Shown: positions 8,050 through 17,576, counted from the stretch's first letter. The stretch: 64,000 nt of DNA from an uncultured Christensenella sp. (GCA_910585235.1 CAJUCM010000001.1:77980-141979); one strand, 5' to 3'. A program made the numbers and translations. Notes: generated from the letters alone by a model not told the origin.

Positions 8050-8772
8050 ATGTCGGATATGTTTTCGAGAACGGAATTATTGTTCGGGAAAGAGGCAATG
8101 CAAACGCTTGCCTCTTCCCGCGTGGCGGTGTTCGGCGTGGGCGGGGTCGGCGGTTACGCGGCGGAGGCGCTTGCCCGTTCGGGCGTGGGCGCGATCGATT
8201 TGATCGACGGCGATAAAATCGCGCTCAGCAATATCAACCGTCAGATCATTGCAACGACGAAAACGGTTGGGCGGTATAAAGTTGACGTCATGCGGGAGCG
8301 GATCGAAGAAATCAATCCCGCCTGCAAAGTCTCCGCCCGCAAAATATTCTTTATGCCCGATACGCAGGACGCATTCGATTTTTCCGACTTCGACTATATC
8401 GTGGATGCGATCGATACGGTCACGGGGAAACTTGCGATCGTTGAAAACGCGGGAAAGTGTTCCGTACCCGTCATCAGCTGTATGGGCGCGGGCAATAAAC
8501 TCGACCCGACGGCGTTTCGCGTTGCCGATATTTATAAGACTTCCGTCTGCCCGCTTGCAAAGGTCATGCGCAGGGAACTGAAAAAGCGCGGGATCGGAAA
8601 ACTCAAAGTCGTCTATTCCGAAGAGGAACCCGCAAAGCCCGCCGAAGAAACGGCGGACGGGACGGGGCGGAGAGCGGTTCCCGCCAGCAACGCGTTCGTT
8701 CCCCCGGTCGCGGGGCTGATCATTGCGGGAGAAGTCGTCAAAGACCTAATAGCGCGGGGAGAAAAATTATGA
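8050..8772 (+). CDS. tcdA: tRNA threonylcarbamoyladenosine dehydratase (ThiF/E1-like)
   Basis: ATP-dependent enzyme that cyclises the t6A side chain at A37 of ANN-decoding tRNAs to ct6A. The 240-residue protein is a ThiF/MoeB-type adenylation domain: nucleotide loop VFGVGGVGGYAAE near residue 27, acidic DLIDGDKIALSNINRQ, an internal SCMGAGNKLDPT typical of the TcdA/YgdL branch, and the end VAGLIIAGEVVKDLI. It lacks the zinc cysteine pairs of ThiF/MoeB. Its stop overlaps the ttcA start by 4 nt, so two tRNA-modification enzymes are translationally coupled. Confidence 0.92.
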   Translation: MSDMFSRTELLFGKEAMQTLASSRVAVFGVGGVGGYAAEALARSGVGAIDLIDGDKIALSNINRQIIATTKTVGRYKVDVMRERIEEINPACKVSARKIFFMPDTQDAFDFSDFDYIVDAIDTVTGKLAIVENAGKCSVPVISCMGAGNKLDPTAFRVADIYKTSVCPLAKVMRRELKKRGIGKLKVVYSEEEPAKPAEETADGTGRRAVPASNAFVPPVAGLIIAGEVVKDLIARGEKL

Positions 8773-9623
8773 CGGAAGAGACGTTTTCTAAAACCGATCC
8801 CGCTAAAATCGCGGAGGAGAGTATCCGCCAAAAATTTCGCCTGAAACTGTTCTCCAAATTTACGAAGGCGATCAAGGAGTACGACCTCATTCAGGCGCAC
8901 GATAAAATTGCCGTCTGCATGTCGGGAGGCAAGGATTCTTTTTTGCTCGCAAAACTGTTTCAGGAACTCAAAATCCACAACAAGGTCCCGTTTGAACTCG
9001 TCTTTCTCGTCATGGATCCCGGATACAGTCCCGAAAACAGGGCGATGATCGAATCCAACGCAAAAAAGCTGAATATCCCCGTCGATATTTTTGAGACGGA
9101 TATTTTCGGCAACGTGCTGCATATCGAAAAATCCCCCTGCTATATCTGCGCGAGAATGCGGAGGGGACACCTGTATCACAGGGCGCAGGAGCTGGGGTGC
9201 AATAAGATCGCGCTCGGTCACCATTACGACGACGTCATAGAGACCATTTTAATGGGAATGCTCTACGGCGCGCAGGTGCAGACCATGATGCCGAAAATCA
9301 GAAGCACGAACTTTGCGGGCATGGAACTCATCCGCCCCATGTATCTGATCCGCGAAAAGCATATCGAGCAGTGGCGCGACTATAATTCTTTGCGCTTTTT
9401 GCGGTGCGCCTGCAAGTTTACCGAAACCTGCGACAGCTCGCTGAATCCGAACGGGAATCTCTCCAAACGGCAGAAAGTCAAACGGCTCATCGCGGAACTT
9501 GCAAAGGACGATCCGGAGATCGAACAGAATATATTCAAAAGCGTGGAGAACGTCACGCTGAAAACGGTCATTGCCTATAAGGATACGGACGGCAGAAAGC
9601 ACCGTTTTACCGACGGTTACTGA
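8769..9623 (+). CDS. ttcA: TtcA-type tRNA 2-thiocytidine synthetase
   Basis: PP-loop ATPase of the TtcA/TtuA family that thiolates tRNA; the classical member makes s2C32 using a [4Fe-4S] cluster. The 284-residue protein shows the PP-loop CMSGGKDSFLLAKL near residue 57, a CYICARMRRG pair (CxxC), ALGHHYDDVIETIL, and a later CACKFTETCDSS supplying the third cluster cysteine. Start ATG overlaps the tcdA stop. The GH3 gene starts 7 nt after its stop, so it sits inside one long transcript. Assignment as TtcA rather than another PP-loop thiolase is by overall resemblance. Confidence 0.88.
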   Translation: MTEETFSKTDPAKIAEESIRQKFRLKLFSKFTKAIKEYDLIQAHDKIAVCMSGGKDSFLLAKLFQELKIHNKVPFELVFLVMDPGYSPENRAMIESNAKKLNIPVDIFETDIFGNVLHIEKSPCYICARMRRGHLYHRAQELGCNKIALGHHYDDVIETILMGMLYGAQVQTMMPKIRSTNFAGMELIRPMYLIREKHIEQWRDYNSLRFLRCACKFTETCDSSLNPNGNLSKRQKVKRLIAELAKDDPEIEQNIFKSVENVTLKTVIAYKDTDGRKHRFTDGY

Positions 9624-9630
9624 GGGGATT

Positions 9631-12063
9631 ATGAAGAGGATCATCCGCGCCACAACAGATTCCGCCGTGACGGAACGGGAAAAAAGAAACGCGTCGCTCG
9701 CCCGCAGGATCGGGGCGGAGGGGTGCGTTTTATTGGAGAACGACGGCGTTCTGCCCTTAAAAGAGAGGCGCGTCGCCCTCTACGGAGTGGGCGCAAGACA
9801 CACCTGTTTCGGCGGTACGGGAAGCGGAGAGTGCCGACCGCGCTATAAAATCAACATCGAAGAGGGGCTGACGGGCGCGGGCTTTACGGTGACGACGGGC
9901 GAATTTTTGGACGGGCTTGACGCGGAGTATGGAATCGCGTATAACCTTTGGCGCAAGGAGCTTATCAAAGGGCTGAAAAAGTGCAAAAGAACCGCCCAAA
10001 TGGACTATGCGTGCGCGCACCCGTTCTTCCCTCCGCTCGGCGGAAAAATCGAAACCGCGACCGATGCGCCCGTCGCGCTCTACGTTCTGACGAGGCAGGC
10101 GGGCGAAGGATCGGACAGAAAGACGGCGGCGGGCGATTACCTGATCAGAGAGGAGGAACGCGCGCAGTTGAAAGCGCTCTGCGCCCTCTATCCGAAGGTC
10201 GTTCTCATCCTCAACGTGTGCGGAGTGATCGATCTGAATTTTACAAAAGAGCTATCCCTGTCCGCGATCCTTCTGACCTCGCTTGCGGGCATGGAGGCGG
10301 GTAATTGCGTTGCAGACGCCTTGACGGGCAGGGTTCCGCCCTCCGGCAGGCTGACCGCGACCTGGGCGGAGCGGTATGAAGATTATCCCTCGCACGATAC
10401 TTTTTCCGATCGCGGCGGGAATGCGCGGCGGCAGGATTACATGGAGAATATTTTCGTCGGCTACCGCTGGTTTCACGCGAATCGCCTGCGCCCGCGCTAT
10501 CCCTTCGGCTACGGGCTGTCCTATACAAAGTTCCGAAAAACGTGTCAAAAAATCTCCGTTGAAAACAGCAAGGTCTCCTGTCTCATTGCGGTGGAGAACG
10601 TCGGGGAATACGCTGGGCGGGAAGTCGTTCAGATCTATCTTTCCGCGCCGGACGGCGGACTTGTCCGCGAAAGGGCGAGCCTTGCGGGATTTAGTAAGAC
10701 GGATTATTTACAGTCGGGCGAACGCGGGGAGGCGGAAGTCGTTTTCGACTTGCGGGACTTTGCGGGCTACGACGAGGCGCGCGCCCGCTATCTGCTCGAA
10801 GCGGGGGACTATATTCTGTATCTCGGTGAAAATGCGGAGGAACTCTTTGCGATCGGCGCGCTGTCCCTCGACAGAACGGTCGTGACCGAGCAGTGCAAAA
10901 ACGTGTGTCCCGTGCAAGAAAAAATCCCGCTGTTTATCCCGCAGGCGGACAGGCGGGAAGCGGAGACAGAACGCATTCCGATCGACGCGGATAAAATTTT
11001 CTGCACGACGCACGACTATCCGAAACCCGTATGCAAAACGGGAGACGGGGTTTTCGGGAAGCTGTCGCTTTCCGATCAAATGAAACTGCTCGCGGGGACG
11101 AGTTATCTCGGCGCGGTCCGTAGCACGGTGTTCGGCGCGGCGGGATATACGACTTCAAAGTTTGTCGGGCGGGGGATCCCGAATATGCCCATGGCGGACG
11201 GACCGCAGGGGCTGAACGTCAGACCAAAATCCCTGCGCCCCAAACAGAATATCTTCAATATCCCCGCTCTGCCCGAAGCGTTGCGGTTCGGATTATTGGG
11301 GCGGCTCGCCGACGCGGGTACGCCGAAAAAGAGAAGCCGTAAAATTTATTATCAGTACGCGACTGCGTTCCCTTGCGAAACGCTCGCGGCGCAGACGTTC
11401 GACGAGGCGATCCTCAAAGAGATGGGGCGCGCCGTCGGGGAGGAGATGGAGGCGTTCGGCGTCGTCTTTTATCTTGCGCCCGCCGTGAATATCCAGCGCA
11501 ATCCGCTCGGCGGACGCAATTACGAATACTATTCGGAGGATCCGCTCCTCACGGGAAAGATCGCCGCCGCAGTTGTCTGCGGGGTGCAGGAGCGTCGTGG
11601 ACGGTATGCGACGTTGAAGCATTTCGCCTGCAACAATTCGGAGACGGAGCGGAACCTCTCGTCGAGCAATTTAAGCGAGCGCGCCCTCCGCGAAATTTAC
11701 CTGAAAGCGTTCAGGATCGCCGTGCGGGAGGGGAATGCAAAGAGCGTAATGGCAAGCTACAACATGATAAACGGCGAATACGTCTGCAACAGCTACGCGC
11801 TTCTGACGGACGTGTTGAGAAACGAATTCGGATTTTGCGGCGTGGTCATGACCGACTGGTTCGCCGCGGGGCATGATCAAAGTTACGTTGAAAAGTGTCC
11901 GTCCGCAGGGTGCGATCTCGTGATGCCGGGACTTCCCTCCGACGTGAAGAAATTGAGGCGCGCGTACAGGCGCGGAGCGCTTACAAAAGAGGAGATCGTG
12001 ATTTCCGCCCGTCGCATTTACGAAGCGGCGGCGGAGAATCGTTCCTATGACGAACGGATATAA
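9631..12063 (+). CDS. glycoside hydrolase family 3 with permuted domain order
   Basis: An 810-residue GH3 enzyme (beta-glucosidase / beta-xylosidase class) without a signal peptide, so probably cytoplasmic. The order is reversed: the alpha/beta sandwich domain comes first (GCVLLENDGVLPL near residue 30, ILLTSLAGMEAGN), then a fibronectin-III-like region (YPFGYGLSYTKF, ENVGEYAGREVVQIY), and only then the TIM-barrel catalytic domain (MADGPQGLNVR, APAVNIQRNPLGGRNYEYY, LKHFACNN, VVMTDWFA). Asp742 in VVMTDW is the expected nucleophile. Reversed GH3 enzymes are known in rumen Clostridia. ATG at 9631 is chosen because GAGGGG precedes it by a few bases; an upstream in-frame ATG at 9571 lies inside ttcA. 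Confidence 0.93.
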   Translation: MKRIIRATTDSAVTEREKRNASLARRIGAEGCVLLENDGVLPLKERRVALYGVGARHTCFGGTGSGECRPRYKINIEEGLTGAGFTVTTGEFLDGLDAEYGIAYNLWRKELIKGLKKCKRTAQMDYACAHPFFPPLGGKIETATDAPVALYVLTRQAGEGSDRKTAAGDYLIREEERAQLKALCALYPKVVLILNVCGVIDLNFTKELSLSAILLTSLAGMEAGNCVADALTGRVPPSGRLTATWAERYEDYPSHDTFSDRGGNARRQDYMENIFVGYRWFHANRLRPRYPFGYGLSYTKFRKTCQKISVENSKVSCLIAVENVGEYAGREVVQIYLSAPDGGLVRERASLAGFSKTDYLQSGERGEAEVVFDLRDFAGYDEARARYLLEAGDYILYLGENAEELFAIGALSLDRTVVTEQCKNVCPVQEKIPLFIPQADRREAETERIPIDADKIFCTTHDYPKPVCKTGDGVFGKLSLSDQMKLLAGTSYLGAVRSTVFGAAGYTTSKFVGRGIPNMPMADGPQGLNVRPKSLRPKQNIFNIPALPEALRFGLLGRLADAGTPKKRSRKIYYQYATAFPCETLAAQTFDEAILKEMGRAVGEEMEAFGVVFYLAPAVNIQRNPLGGRNYEYYSEDPLLTGKIAAAVVCGVQERRGRYATLKHFACNNSETERNLSSSNLSERALREIYLKAFRIAVREGNAKSVMASYNMINGEYVCNSYALLTDVLRNEFGFCGVVMTDWFAAGHDQSYVEKCPSAGCDLVMPGLPSDVKKLRRAYRRGALTKEEIVISARRIYEAAAENRSYDERI

Positions 12064-12808
12064 TAGAGGTATGAATGTGACAAAAAAACAAAGAGTGATC
12101 GATTTTATTCCCTGTATGGCGTCGGCAGCCGTGAGCGCCGTCTGTCTGTTGATTTACTTTTTCGCGTTCGGGCATGGGTTCGATCTGAACGTGATCAAGG
12201 GGATCATGGTGCCCGTTGCCGCCGCTGTCGTGCCCGTCGTCAATCTGATTTTCAGAATCAGGATCCCGTTTGCGTTCAATATCGCGGTGGCGGCGTTCGC
12301 GGTTTGCGGATTGGATTTTGCATCCCTGCTCAACTTTTATCATTATGTTCCCTATTACGATAAGTTCCTGCATACGGCGTTCGGGATCGCGGGCGCGTTC
12401 GGGGTCATGATCGTGCTTCTCTACGGCAAGGGCGAGACAATGCGCCCGTGGTGTTTCTTCCTCGTCGTCATGCTCTGCGTTCTGGGACTTGCCGCGTGCT
12501 GGGAAATTTTCGAGTATATCGTGCACGCCGCGACGGGCGCGGATATGCAGCACTGGACGCCCGATATGAGCGCGGTCGGGGATCTGACGGTCAAAGAGTT
12601 TTTTGAGGACTACAACCCTCTCTGGGATACGATCTGGGACGTGATCGTCGCTATGTTCGGCGTGTTGATCTATTATTTCATTATCTTTATGGATAAAGTG
12701 TTCGGTTACAAAATTTGCAGAGGGATCTATCGGCAGGTCAATACCGGACGGAAAAGCGCTTCCGAAGAGGAAGAGCCGACGCATCGGGATGGTCCGCCCG
12801 CGGAATAA
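12047..12808 (+). CDS. DUF2238 / YjdF-like multi-pass membrane protein
   Basis: A 253-residue membrane protein with about six hydrophobic segments. The pattern YYDKFLHTAFGIAGAFG, then CWEIFEYIVHA and NPLWDTIWDVIVAMFG is the conserved His/Glu/Asp set of the DUF2238 (YjdF) family, whose function is unknown. The tail is charged. Two starts are possible: 12047 (GGAG 10 nt upstream, overlapping the GH3 end by 17 nt) or 12071 (SD only 1 nt away), differing by eight residues. It is followed 3 nt later by the MFS gene. Confidence 0.8.
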   Translation: MTNGYNRGMNVTKKQRVIDFIPCMASAAVSAVCLLIYFFAFGHGFDLNVIKGIMVPVAAAVVPVVNLIFRIRIPFAFNIAVAAFAVCGLDFASLLNFYHYVPYYDKFLHTAFGIAGAFGVMIVLLYGKGETMRPWCFFLVVMLCVLGLAACWEIFEYIVHAATGADMQHWTPDMSAVGDLTVKEFFEDYNPLWDTIWDVIVAMFGVLIYYFIIFMDKVFGYKICRGIYRQVNTGRKSASEEEEPTHRDGPPAE

Positions 12809-12811
12809 ATC

Positions 12812-14029
12812 ATGAAACTTTCTTGCCGTCATACGGTCGCCGCGAGTTTTATCGGCTATATCGTGCAGGCGATCGTGAATATGTTCGTGCCGCTTCTATT
12901 CGTTACCTTTCAGACGCAGTACGCAATTCCTTTGAGCGAGATCACGGTTCTGATCACCGTGAACTTTTGCGTTCAGCTTGCGGTGGATTTCTCGTCCGCG
13001 TTCTTTATCGATAAGATCGGCTACCGCCGTGCGGCGGTACTCGCCCATTCGCTTGCGGCGGCGGGCTTGCTGTTATTGACCTTTTTGCCGGACGTGCTTC
13101 CGAGCGCGTTCGCGGGACTTCTCGTCTCCGTCGTAGTCTATGCGGTCGGGGGAGGGCTTCTCGAAGTTGTGATAAGCCCGATCGTGGAGGCGTGCCCCAC
13201 GAAAAACAAACCGCAGATCATGGGGATCCTTCATTCCTTTTACTGTTGGGGTTCGGTGGCGGTCATCGGAATTTCCACCCTTTTCTTTTCGCTCGCGGGG
13301 ATTGGAAATTGGAAGATCATGACTTACATATGGGCGGCGGTCCCTCTTTGCAACCTCGTCTATTTCCTGTTCGTTCCGCTAGCCTCCCTGACGGTGGAGG
13401 GGGAAAGCCTGAAACTGACGGGACTGTTGAAAAACAAATTCCTGTGGCTGTTTCTGCTTGTCATCTTCTGCGCGGGCGCGTGCGAACAGTCGGTAAGCCA
13501 ATGGGCGTCCGTATTTGCGGAGGAGGGGCTGGGCGTCTCCAAGACGGTCGGCGATCTTTTGGGTCCCGCGCTGTTCGCGCTGTGCATGGGGATCTCCCGT
13601 CTTATCTATGGCAAGACGGGCAAGCAGGAGAATATCGGCGTTTTCATGCTGGTCGGAGCGGTTCTCTGCGTTGGAGCGTATTTACTGATTTCTCTCGTTC
13701 CGCACCCCGTCGCGGGATTCTGCGGGGTGGCGCTTTGCGGGTTCTCCGTCGGTTCCCTGTGGCCGGGGGCGTTCAGCAAGGTTGCCGATTCGGTCAGGGG
13801 CGGCGGGACGATGATGTTCGCGTTTATGGCGCTTGCGGGCGATCTGGGCTGTGCGCTCGGTCCCGCGGTTGCGGGCGGTGCGGCGGGCGCCGCGGGGGAC
13901 GATCTGCACTTCGGCATTCTCATTGCCGTCGTCTTTCCCGTGATATTGTCGGCGGCGCTTTCGGCGGTCGTCGCTTCGGAGCGCAGAAAGAGAATCAAAA
14001 ATCGGAGAGACGGCGCGTGGTTGAAGTAA
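12812..14029 (+). CDS. major facilitator superfamily transporter
   Basis: A 405-residue, ~12-helix MFS permease. Internal pseudo-symmetry is visible, with a short charged loop after helix 2 (FIDKIGYRRAAVLA, the MFS motif A region) and a central cytoplasmic loop at about 185-205. The C-terminal tail is basic (SERRKRIKNRR). It starts 3 nt after the DUF2238 stop and overlaps the phosphopantetheinyl transferase gene by 13 nt. The substrate cannot be read from the sequence; the GH3 gene in the same operon suggests a sugar, but the link is weak. Confidence 0.85.
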   Translation: MKLSCRHTVAASFIGYIVQAIVNMFVPLLFVTFQTQYAIPLSEITVLITVNFCVQLAVDFSSAFFIDKIGYRRAAVLAHSLAAAGLLLLTFLPDVLPSAFAGLLVSVVVYAVGGGLLEVVISPIVEACPTKNKPQIMGILHSFYCWGSVAVIGISTLFFSLAGIGNWKIMTYIWAAVPLCNLVYFLFVPLASLTVEGESLKLTGLLKNKFLWLFLLVIFCAGACEQSVSQWASVFAEEGLGVSKTVGDLLGPALFALCMGISRLIYGKTGKQENIGVFMLVGAVLCVGAYLLISLVPHPVAGFCGVALCGFSVGSLWPGAFSKVADSVRGGGTMMFAFMALAGDLGCALGPAVAGGAAGAAGDDLHFGILIAVVFPVILSAALSAVVASERRKRIKNRRDGAWLK

Positions 14030-14661
14030 GCTGTATCGACACTTCCGCTTTTACGGCGGAGGACTATCAGACAATTCTCAGCCGCCTTTCCCCGCTGAGG
14101 AGGGAAAAGGCGGAGCGCTACCGCACGGGGGCGGCGGCATATCTCTCCGCGGGAGCGGGGTATTTGTTGGACTGCGCGCTCCGCCGTGCGGGATTTGAGG
14201 AACGGGACGCAAAATATTCGTTCGGGGAACACGGCAAACCGATGATCGGGGGCTTTCATTTCAACCTTTCGCACAGCGGCACGGTGGCGGTTTTGGCGAC
14301 GGCGGACGGCGAAGTCGGGGTGGACGTTGAAAAGGTCGTCCCCGTCGGCGAGGGGCTTGTTGCGCGCGTGTGTACGAAGCGGGAACGCGCCCTCCTTGCG
14401 GGGATCCCCGACGGGGAGCTTCCGCGGGAATTTTTCCGTCTCTGGACGGCGAAAGAGAGCGTCGGGAAGTTCCTCGGAACGGGACTTGGCGGGGATCCGA
14501 AGGGGATCGAAGTCAATCTGACGTCCCCCGCGTCCGCAACGTGCCGCGGAAAAGAGTTGCGCGCCGCGCTTTTTGAATATGCGATAGAGGGCTATGCTCT
14601 GACCGCTTGCGCCGACGAGCCGTTTGACGCGCGACTGAACGTTCTGAAATTCGCGCGCTAA
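14017..14661 (+). CDS. Sfp-type 4'-phosphopantetheinyl transferase
   Basis: Transfers the phosphopantetheine arm of CoA to carrier proteins. The 214-residue protein has the Sfp signature: KPMIGGFHFNLSHSG, then GEVGVDVEKV (Mg-binding Asp and Glu) and FFRLWTAKESVGKFLG (WxxKE). GTG at 14017 is the preferred start: GGAGAG lies 7 nt upstream and translation begins VEVSCIDTSA. It overlaps the MFS gene by 13 nt and closes the operon before the terminator at 14689. No polyketide, peptide-synthetase or carrier-protein gene is in the window, so the target is unknown and may be the fatty-acid ACP. Confidence 0.9.
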   Translation: MVEVSCIDTSAFTAEDYQTILSRLSPLRREKAERYRTGAAAYLSAGAGYLLDCALRRAGFEERDAKYSFGEHGKPMIGGFHFNLSHSGTVAVLATADGEVGVDVEKVVPVGEGLVARVCTKRERALLAGIPDGELPREFFRLWTAKESVGKFLGTGLGGDPKGIEVNLTSPASATCRGKELRAALFEYAIEGYALTACADEPFDARLNVLKFAR

Positions 14662-14688
14662 ACAAAACCGCAACCGATCTACGCTGTG

Positions 14689-14714
14689 CGCATTCCGGAC
14701 GGAATGCGTTTTTT
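14689..14714 (+). terminator. terminator of the tcdA-to-PPTase operon
   Basis: Stem CGCATTCC / GGAATGCG with loop GGAC and a T6 tail, 27 nt after the PPTase stop. Confidence 0.85.
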
Positions 14715-14747
14715 CATTCGGGATACACGGAATCCACACTTTTATGC

Positions 14748-14777
14748 TTGACGCTGGATATGATAAAGTGGTATGAT
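14748..14777 (+). promoter_or_regulatory. probable dxs promoter
   Basis: TTGACG (14748-14753), 18-bp spacer, TATGAT (14772-14777). The -10 box covers the first possible dxs ATG at 14773, so the transcript would begin downstream of it, favouring the start at 14803. Confidence 0.6.
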
Positions 14778-14802
14778 GAAGAGAGGAACCGACGGAATCG
14801 AA

Positions 14803-16653
14803 ATGCTTGAAAACTTGCATTCGCCCGAAGCGTTGAAGTCGCTCTCCATGGATGAGATGAGCGCTCTGGCGGGCGAGATCAGAGAAAAAATCATAGATAC
14901 CGTTTCCCGAAACGGCGGACATCTGGCTTCCAATCTCGGCATTGTGGAAGTCACGCTTGCTCTGCACCGCGTTTTCAACGCGCCTGCGGATCAGATCCTG
15001 TTCGACGTCGGGCATCAGAGTTATGCGCATAAGCTCGTCACGGGGCGGGCGGAAATTTTTTCCACACTCCGCAAAAAAGACGGAATTTCGGGCTTTGAAA
15101 GGCGGGGCGAGTGCGAATATGACGCCATGAGCGAGGGACACAGCGGCGCCTCCCTGTCGCAGGCGTTGGGGCTTGCGGCGGCGAACGGGCTTGCGGGGAA
15201 AGACGCATATACGGTCTGCGTGATCGGCGACGGTTCGCTCACGAACGGCATGGCCTATGAGGCGCTCAACAATTGCGACAATAAAAATCTGAGACTTCTC
15301 ATCGTCGTGAACGACAACGATATGTCGATCTCCGAGAACGTCGGCGGGGTGCATAACCACCTGACCAAGATCAGAACGAGTAAACGTTATTTCAGTTTCA
15401 AATATCGCACCGAGCGGTTTTTACGGAAAATCCCGCTCCTCGGAAAGCCGATCGAAAAAGGGCTTCGCGGATTCAAGCGTTTTCTGAAAAATGTCTTTGT
15501 GCGAAATACCGTATTCGAGGATATGGGGGTCAAGTACTACGGACCCATCGACGGACACAATCTCAAAAAACTCGTCAATATTTTCAATGAGGCAAAGTCG
15601 CACAACTCGATCGCCGTCGTCAACGTCAAGACGCAGAAGGGGAGGGGTTACGGGTTTGCGGAGAGGGAGCCGAACGTATATCACTCCGTCGCGCCCTTCG
15701 ACCGCGAACGGGGCGTGATCCCTTCGGACGGCATGAACTTTACAAAGGTTGCGGGGAAAACGCTTGCGGAGCGGGCGGCAACCGATCCCGCGATCTGCGC
15801 GCTGACCGCCGCCATGTGCGACGGGACGGGGCTTTCGGAATTTGCGGAAAAATTTCCCGAACGCTTTTTTGACGTGGGGATCGCGGAGGAACACGCCGTC
15901 GCCTTTTCGGGCGGGCTTGCGGCGAACGGCATGAAACCCGTTCTCGTTCTCTATTCGACCTTTGCCCAAAGAGTTTACGACCAAATTCTGCATGACGTCT
16001 CTTTGCAGGATCTGCCGTTTACCCTGCTTCTCGATCACTGCGGATTCGTGGAGGGGGACGGGATCACGCATCAGGGCATTTTCGACGTTCCGCTGTTTGC
16101 CTCCGTTCCGAATACCGAGATATTTGCGCCCGAAACGTATGAGGAACTCGGCGTTGCGATCGACAGGGCGTTAGCAAGCAGTTTCGTTTCCGTCGTCCGC
16201 TACCCGAAAGGGGAAGAGAGCGCGCGGGACGGGGAGGAGATCGCGGAAGAGGATCTTGCCTATACGCCCGCGATCCAAAATGCGGAAACCGTGATCGTGA
16301 CCTATGGGCGGATCGCGTCCGTGGCGCGCGCGGCGGCGCGCAAGTGCGATCGTGGCAAGGTCGGCGTTCTTCGGCTGAAAAAAATTTATCCGCTCGATTT
16401 TGAAAAGATAACGCCGTATTTGGAGCGCGCAAAGACCGTTTATTTTCTCGAAGAGGGAATCAGAGCGGGCGGGATCGGCGAAAAGTTTGCGGCGGGGCTT
16501 TCAGGATCGGGCAAAAAAATTCTCATCCACGCGATCGACGGTTTCGCGGGGCAGGGTACGGAAAAAGAGCTGTTTGAACAGTACGGTTTCACTTGCGAAA
16601 AAATTATGGAGAATATTACGCCGGCGCAAACCGGCGGAGAGGAAGAAGTATGA
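14803..16653 (+). CDS. dxs: 1-deoxy-D-xylulose-5-phosphate synthase
   Basis: Thiamine-diphosphate enzyme joining pyruvate and glyceraldehyde 3-phosphate, the first step of the MEP isoprenoid pathway; the MEP enzyme gene ispE is also in this window. About 616 residues. Visible are GHQSYAHKLVTGR, the ThDP/Mg motif GDGSLTNGMAYEALNN, DVGIAEEHAVAFSGG with the catalytic Glu, and LLDHCGFVEGDGITHQG. The start is placed at 14803 because the protein then begins MLENLHSPEALKSLS as in other Dxs proteins and because the -10 box overlaps the alternative ATG at 14773. The stop overlaps nadA by 4 nt. Confidence 0.95.
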   Translation: MLENLHSPEALKSLSMDEMSALAGEIREKIIDTVSRNGGHLASNLGIVEVTLALHRVFNAPADQILFDVGHQSYAHKLVTGRAEIFSTLRKKDGISGFERRGECEYDAMSEGHSGASLSQALGLAAANGLAGKDAYTVCVIGDGSLTNGMAYEALNNCDNKNLRLLIVVNDNDMSISENVGGVHNHLTKIRTSKRYFSFKYRTERFLRKIPLLGKPIEKGLRGFKRFLKNVFVRNTVFEDMGVKYYGPIDGHNLKKLVNIFNEAKSHNSIAVVNVKTQKGRGYGFAEREPNVYHSVAPFDRERGVIPSDGMNFTKVAGKTLAERAATDPAICALTAAMCDGTGLSEFAEKFPERFFDVGIAEEHAVAFSGGLAANGMKPVLVLYSTFAQRVYDQILHDVSLQDLPFTLLLDHCGFVEGDGITHQGIFDVPLFASVPNTEIFAPETYEELGVAIDRALASSFVSVVRYPKGEESARDGEEIAEEDLAYTPAIQNAETVIVTYGRIASVARAAARKCDRGKVGVLRLKKIYPLDFEKITPYLERAKTVYFLEEGIRAGGIGEKFAAGLSGSGKKILIHAIDGFAGQGTEKELFEQYGFTCEKIMENITPAQTGGEEEV

Positions 16654-17564
16654 CGGTACGGGAAATGCAGGAGGAGATCCTGCGGTTGAAAAGGGAGCGG
16701 GGCGTATTCATTCTCGCGCATTCCTACGAACGGCACGAGATACTGGAAATTGCGGACGTCGTCGGAGACAGCTATCTCCTTGCGCGGGCGGTCGCGGGGG
16801 CGAGGGAGAATACGGTGCTCATGTGCGGCGTGCGGTTCATGGCGGAAACGGTTAAGATCCTTGCGCCCGAAAAGCGCGTTCTTCTCTCGCACGGGGGCGC
16901 GGGTTGTCCCATGGCGGACGAGCTGACGCCCGATCTTTTGTCCGCGCTTCAAAAAAAATATCCCGATGCCGTGACGGCGGCTTATATCAACACGACGGCG
17001 AACGTCAAGGCGATGAGCGACGTCTGCGTGACTTCTTCGTCGGCGGTCAGGGTGCTGTCCCGTCTGCCCGAAAAAGAAATTCTGTTTGTGCCCGATCGCA
17101 ATCTCGGAAGCTACTGCGCCAAGATGCTTCCCGATAAAATCTTTCATTTCTTTGAGGGGGGCTGTCCCGTACATATGTGCGCAAACGGCGGGGACGTCGC
17201 GCGCGCGAAGAGGGAACATCCGTTGGCGCTTCTGCTCGTTCACCCCGAATGCGTCGGGGAGGTCACGGGGCAGGCGGACTACGTCGGCTCCACGAGCGGG
17301 ATCATGGATTTTGTAAGAAAGAGCGCGCACGGCGAATTTGTGATCGGAACGGAAAATTCTATTGCGGAACATCTCGAATATGAGTTCCCCGATAAAAAGT
17401 TCTATCCGCTCTCCAAGAGGCTGACCTGTGCGGATATGCGCCTGACGACCCTTGCGGGCGTGCGTGACTGCCTTACGGGCGGCGGCGAGGAAATTACACT
17501 GGACGAGCCGTTGCGCCTTGCGGCAAAAAGGAGCATCGACCGCATGATCGAATTGGGCGGTTAA
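16650..17564 (+). CDS. nadA: quinolinate synthase A
   Basis: [4Fe-4S] enzyme condensing iminoaspartate with DHAP to quinolinate for de novo NAD. The 304-residue protein has the three cluster cysteines in their usual settings: CGVRFMAET, FEGGCPVH and YPLSKRLTCADM. It also carries ILAHSYER, YINTTANVKAMSDVCVTSSSA and GSTSGIM. ATG at 16650 overlaps the dxs stop (ATGA) with GAGAGGAAG upstream; the longer frame from 16593 has no such signal. No nadB or nadC is adjacent, so the rest of the pathway must be encoded elsewhere. Confidence 0.95.
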   Translation: MTVREMQEEILRLKRERGVFILAHSYERHEILEIADVVGDSYLLARAVAGARENTVLMCGVRFMAETVKILAPEKRVLLSHGGAGCPMADELTPDLLSALQKKYPDAVTAAYINTTANVKAMSDVCVTSSSAVRVLSRLPEKEILFVPDRNLGSYCAKMLPDKIFHFFEGGCPVHMCANGGDVARAKREHPLALLLVHPECVGEVTGQADYVGSTSGIMDFVRKSAHGEFVIGTENSIAEHLEYEFPDKKFYPLSKRLTCADMRLTTLAGVRDCLTGGGEEITLDEPLRLAAKRSIDRMIELGG

Positions 17565-17576
17565 ATTAAAATGAAG

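Noticed and set aside
13606..15360. 584-residue minus-strand frame across MFS, PPTase, intergenic DNA and dxs
   Set aside because: Crosses a terminator and promoter and lies antisense to three well-supported genes.
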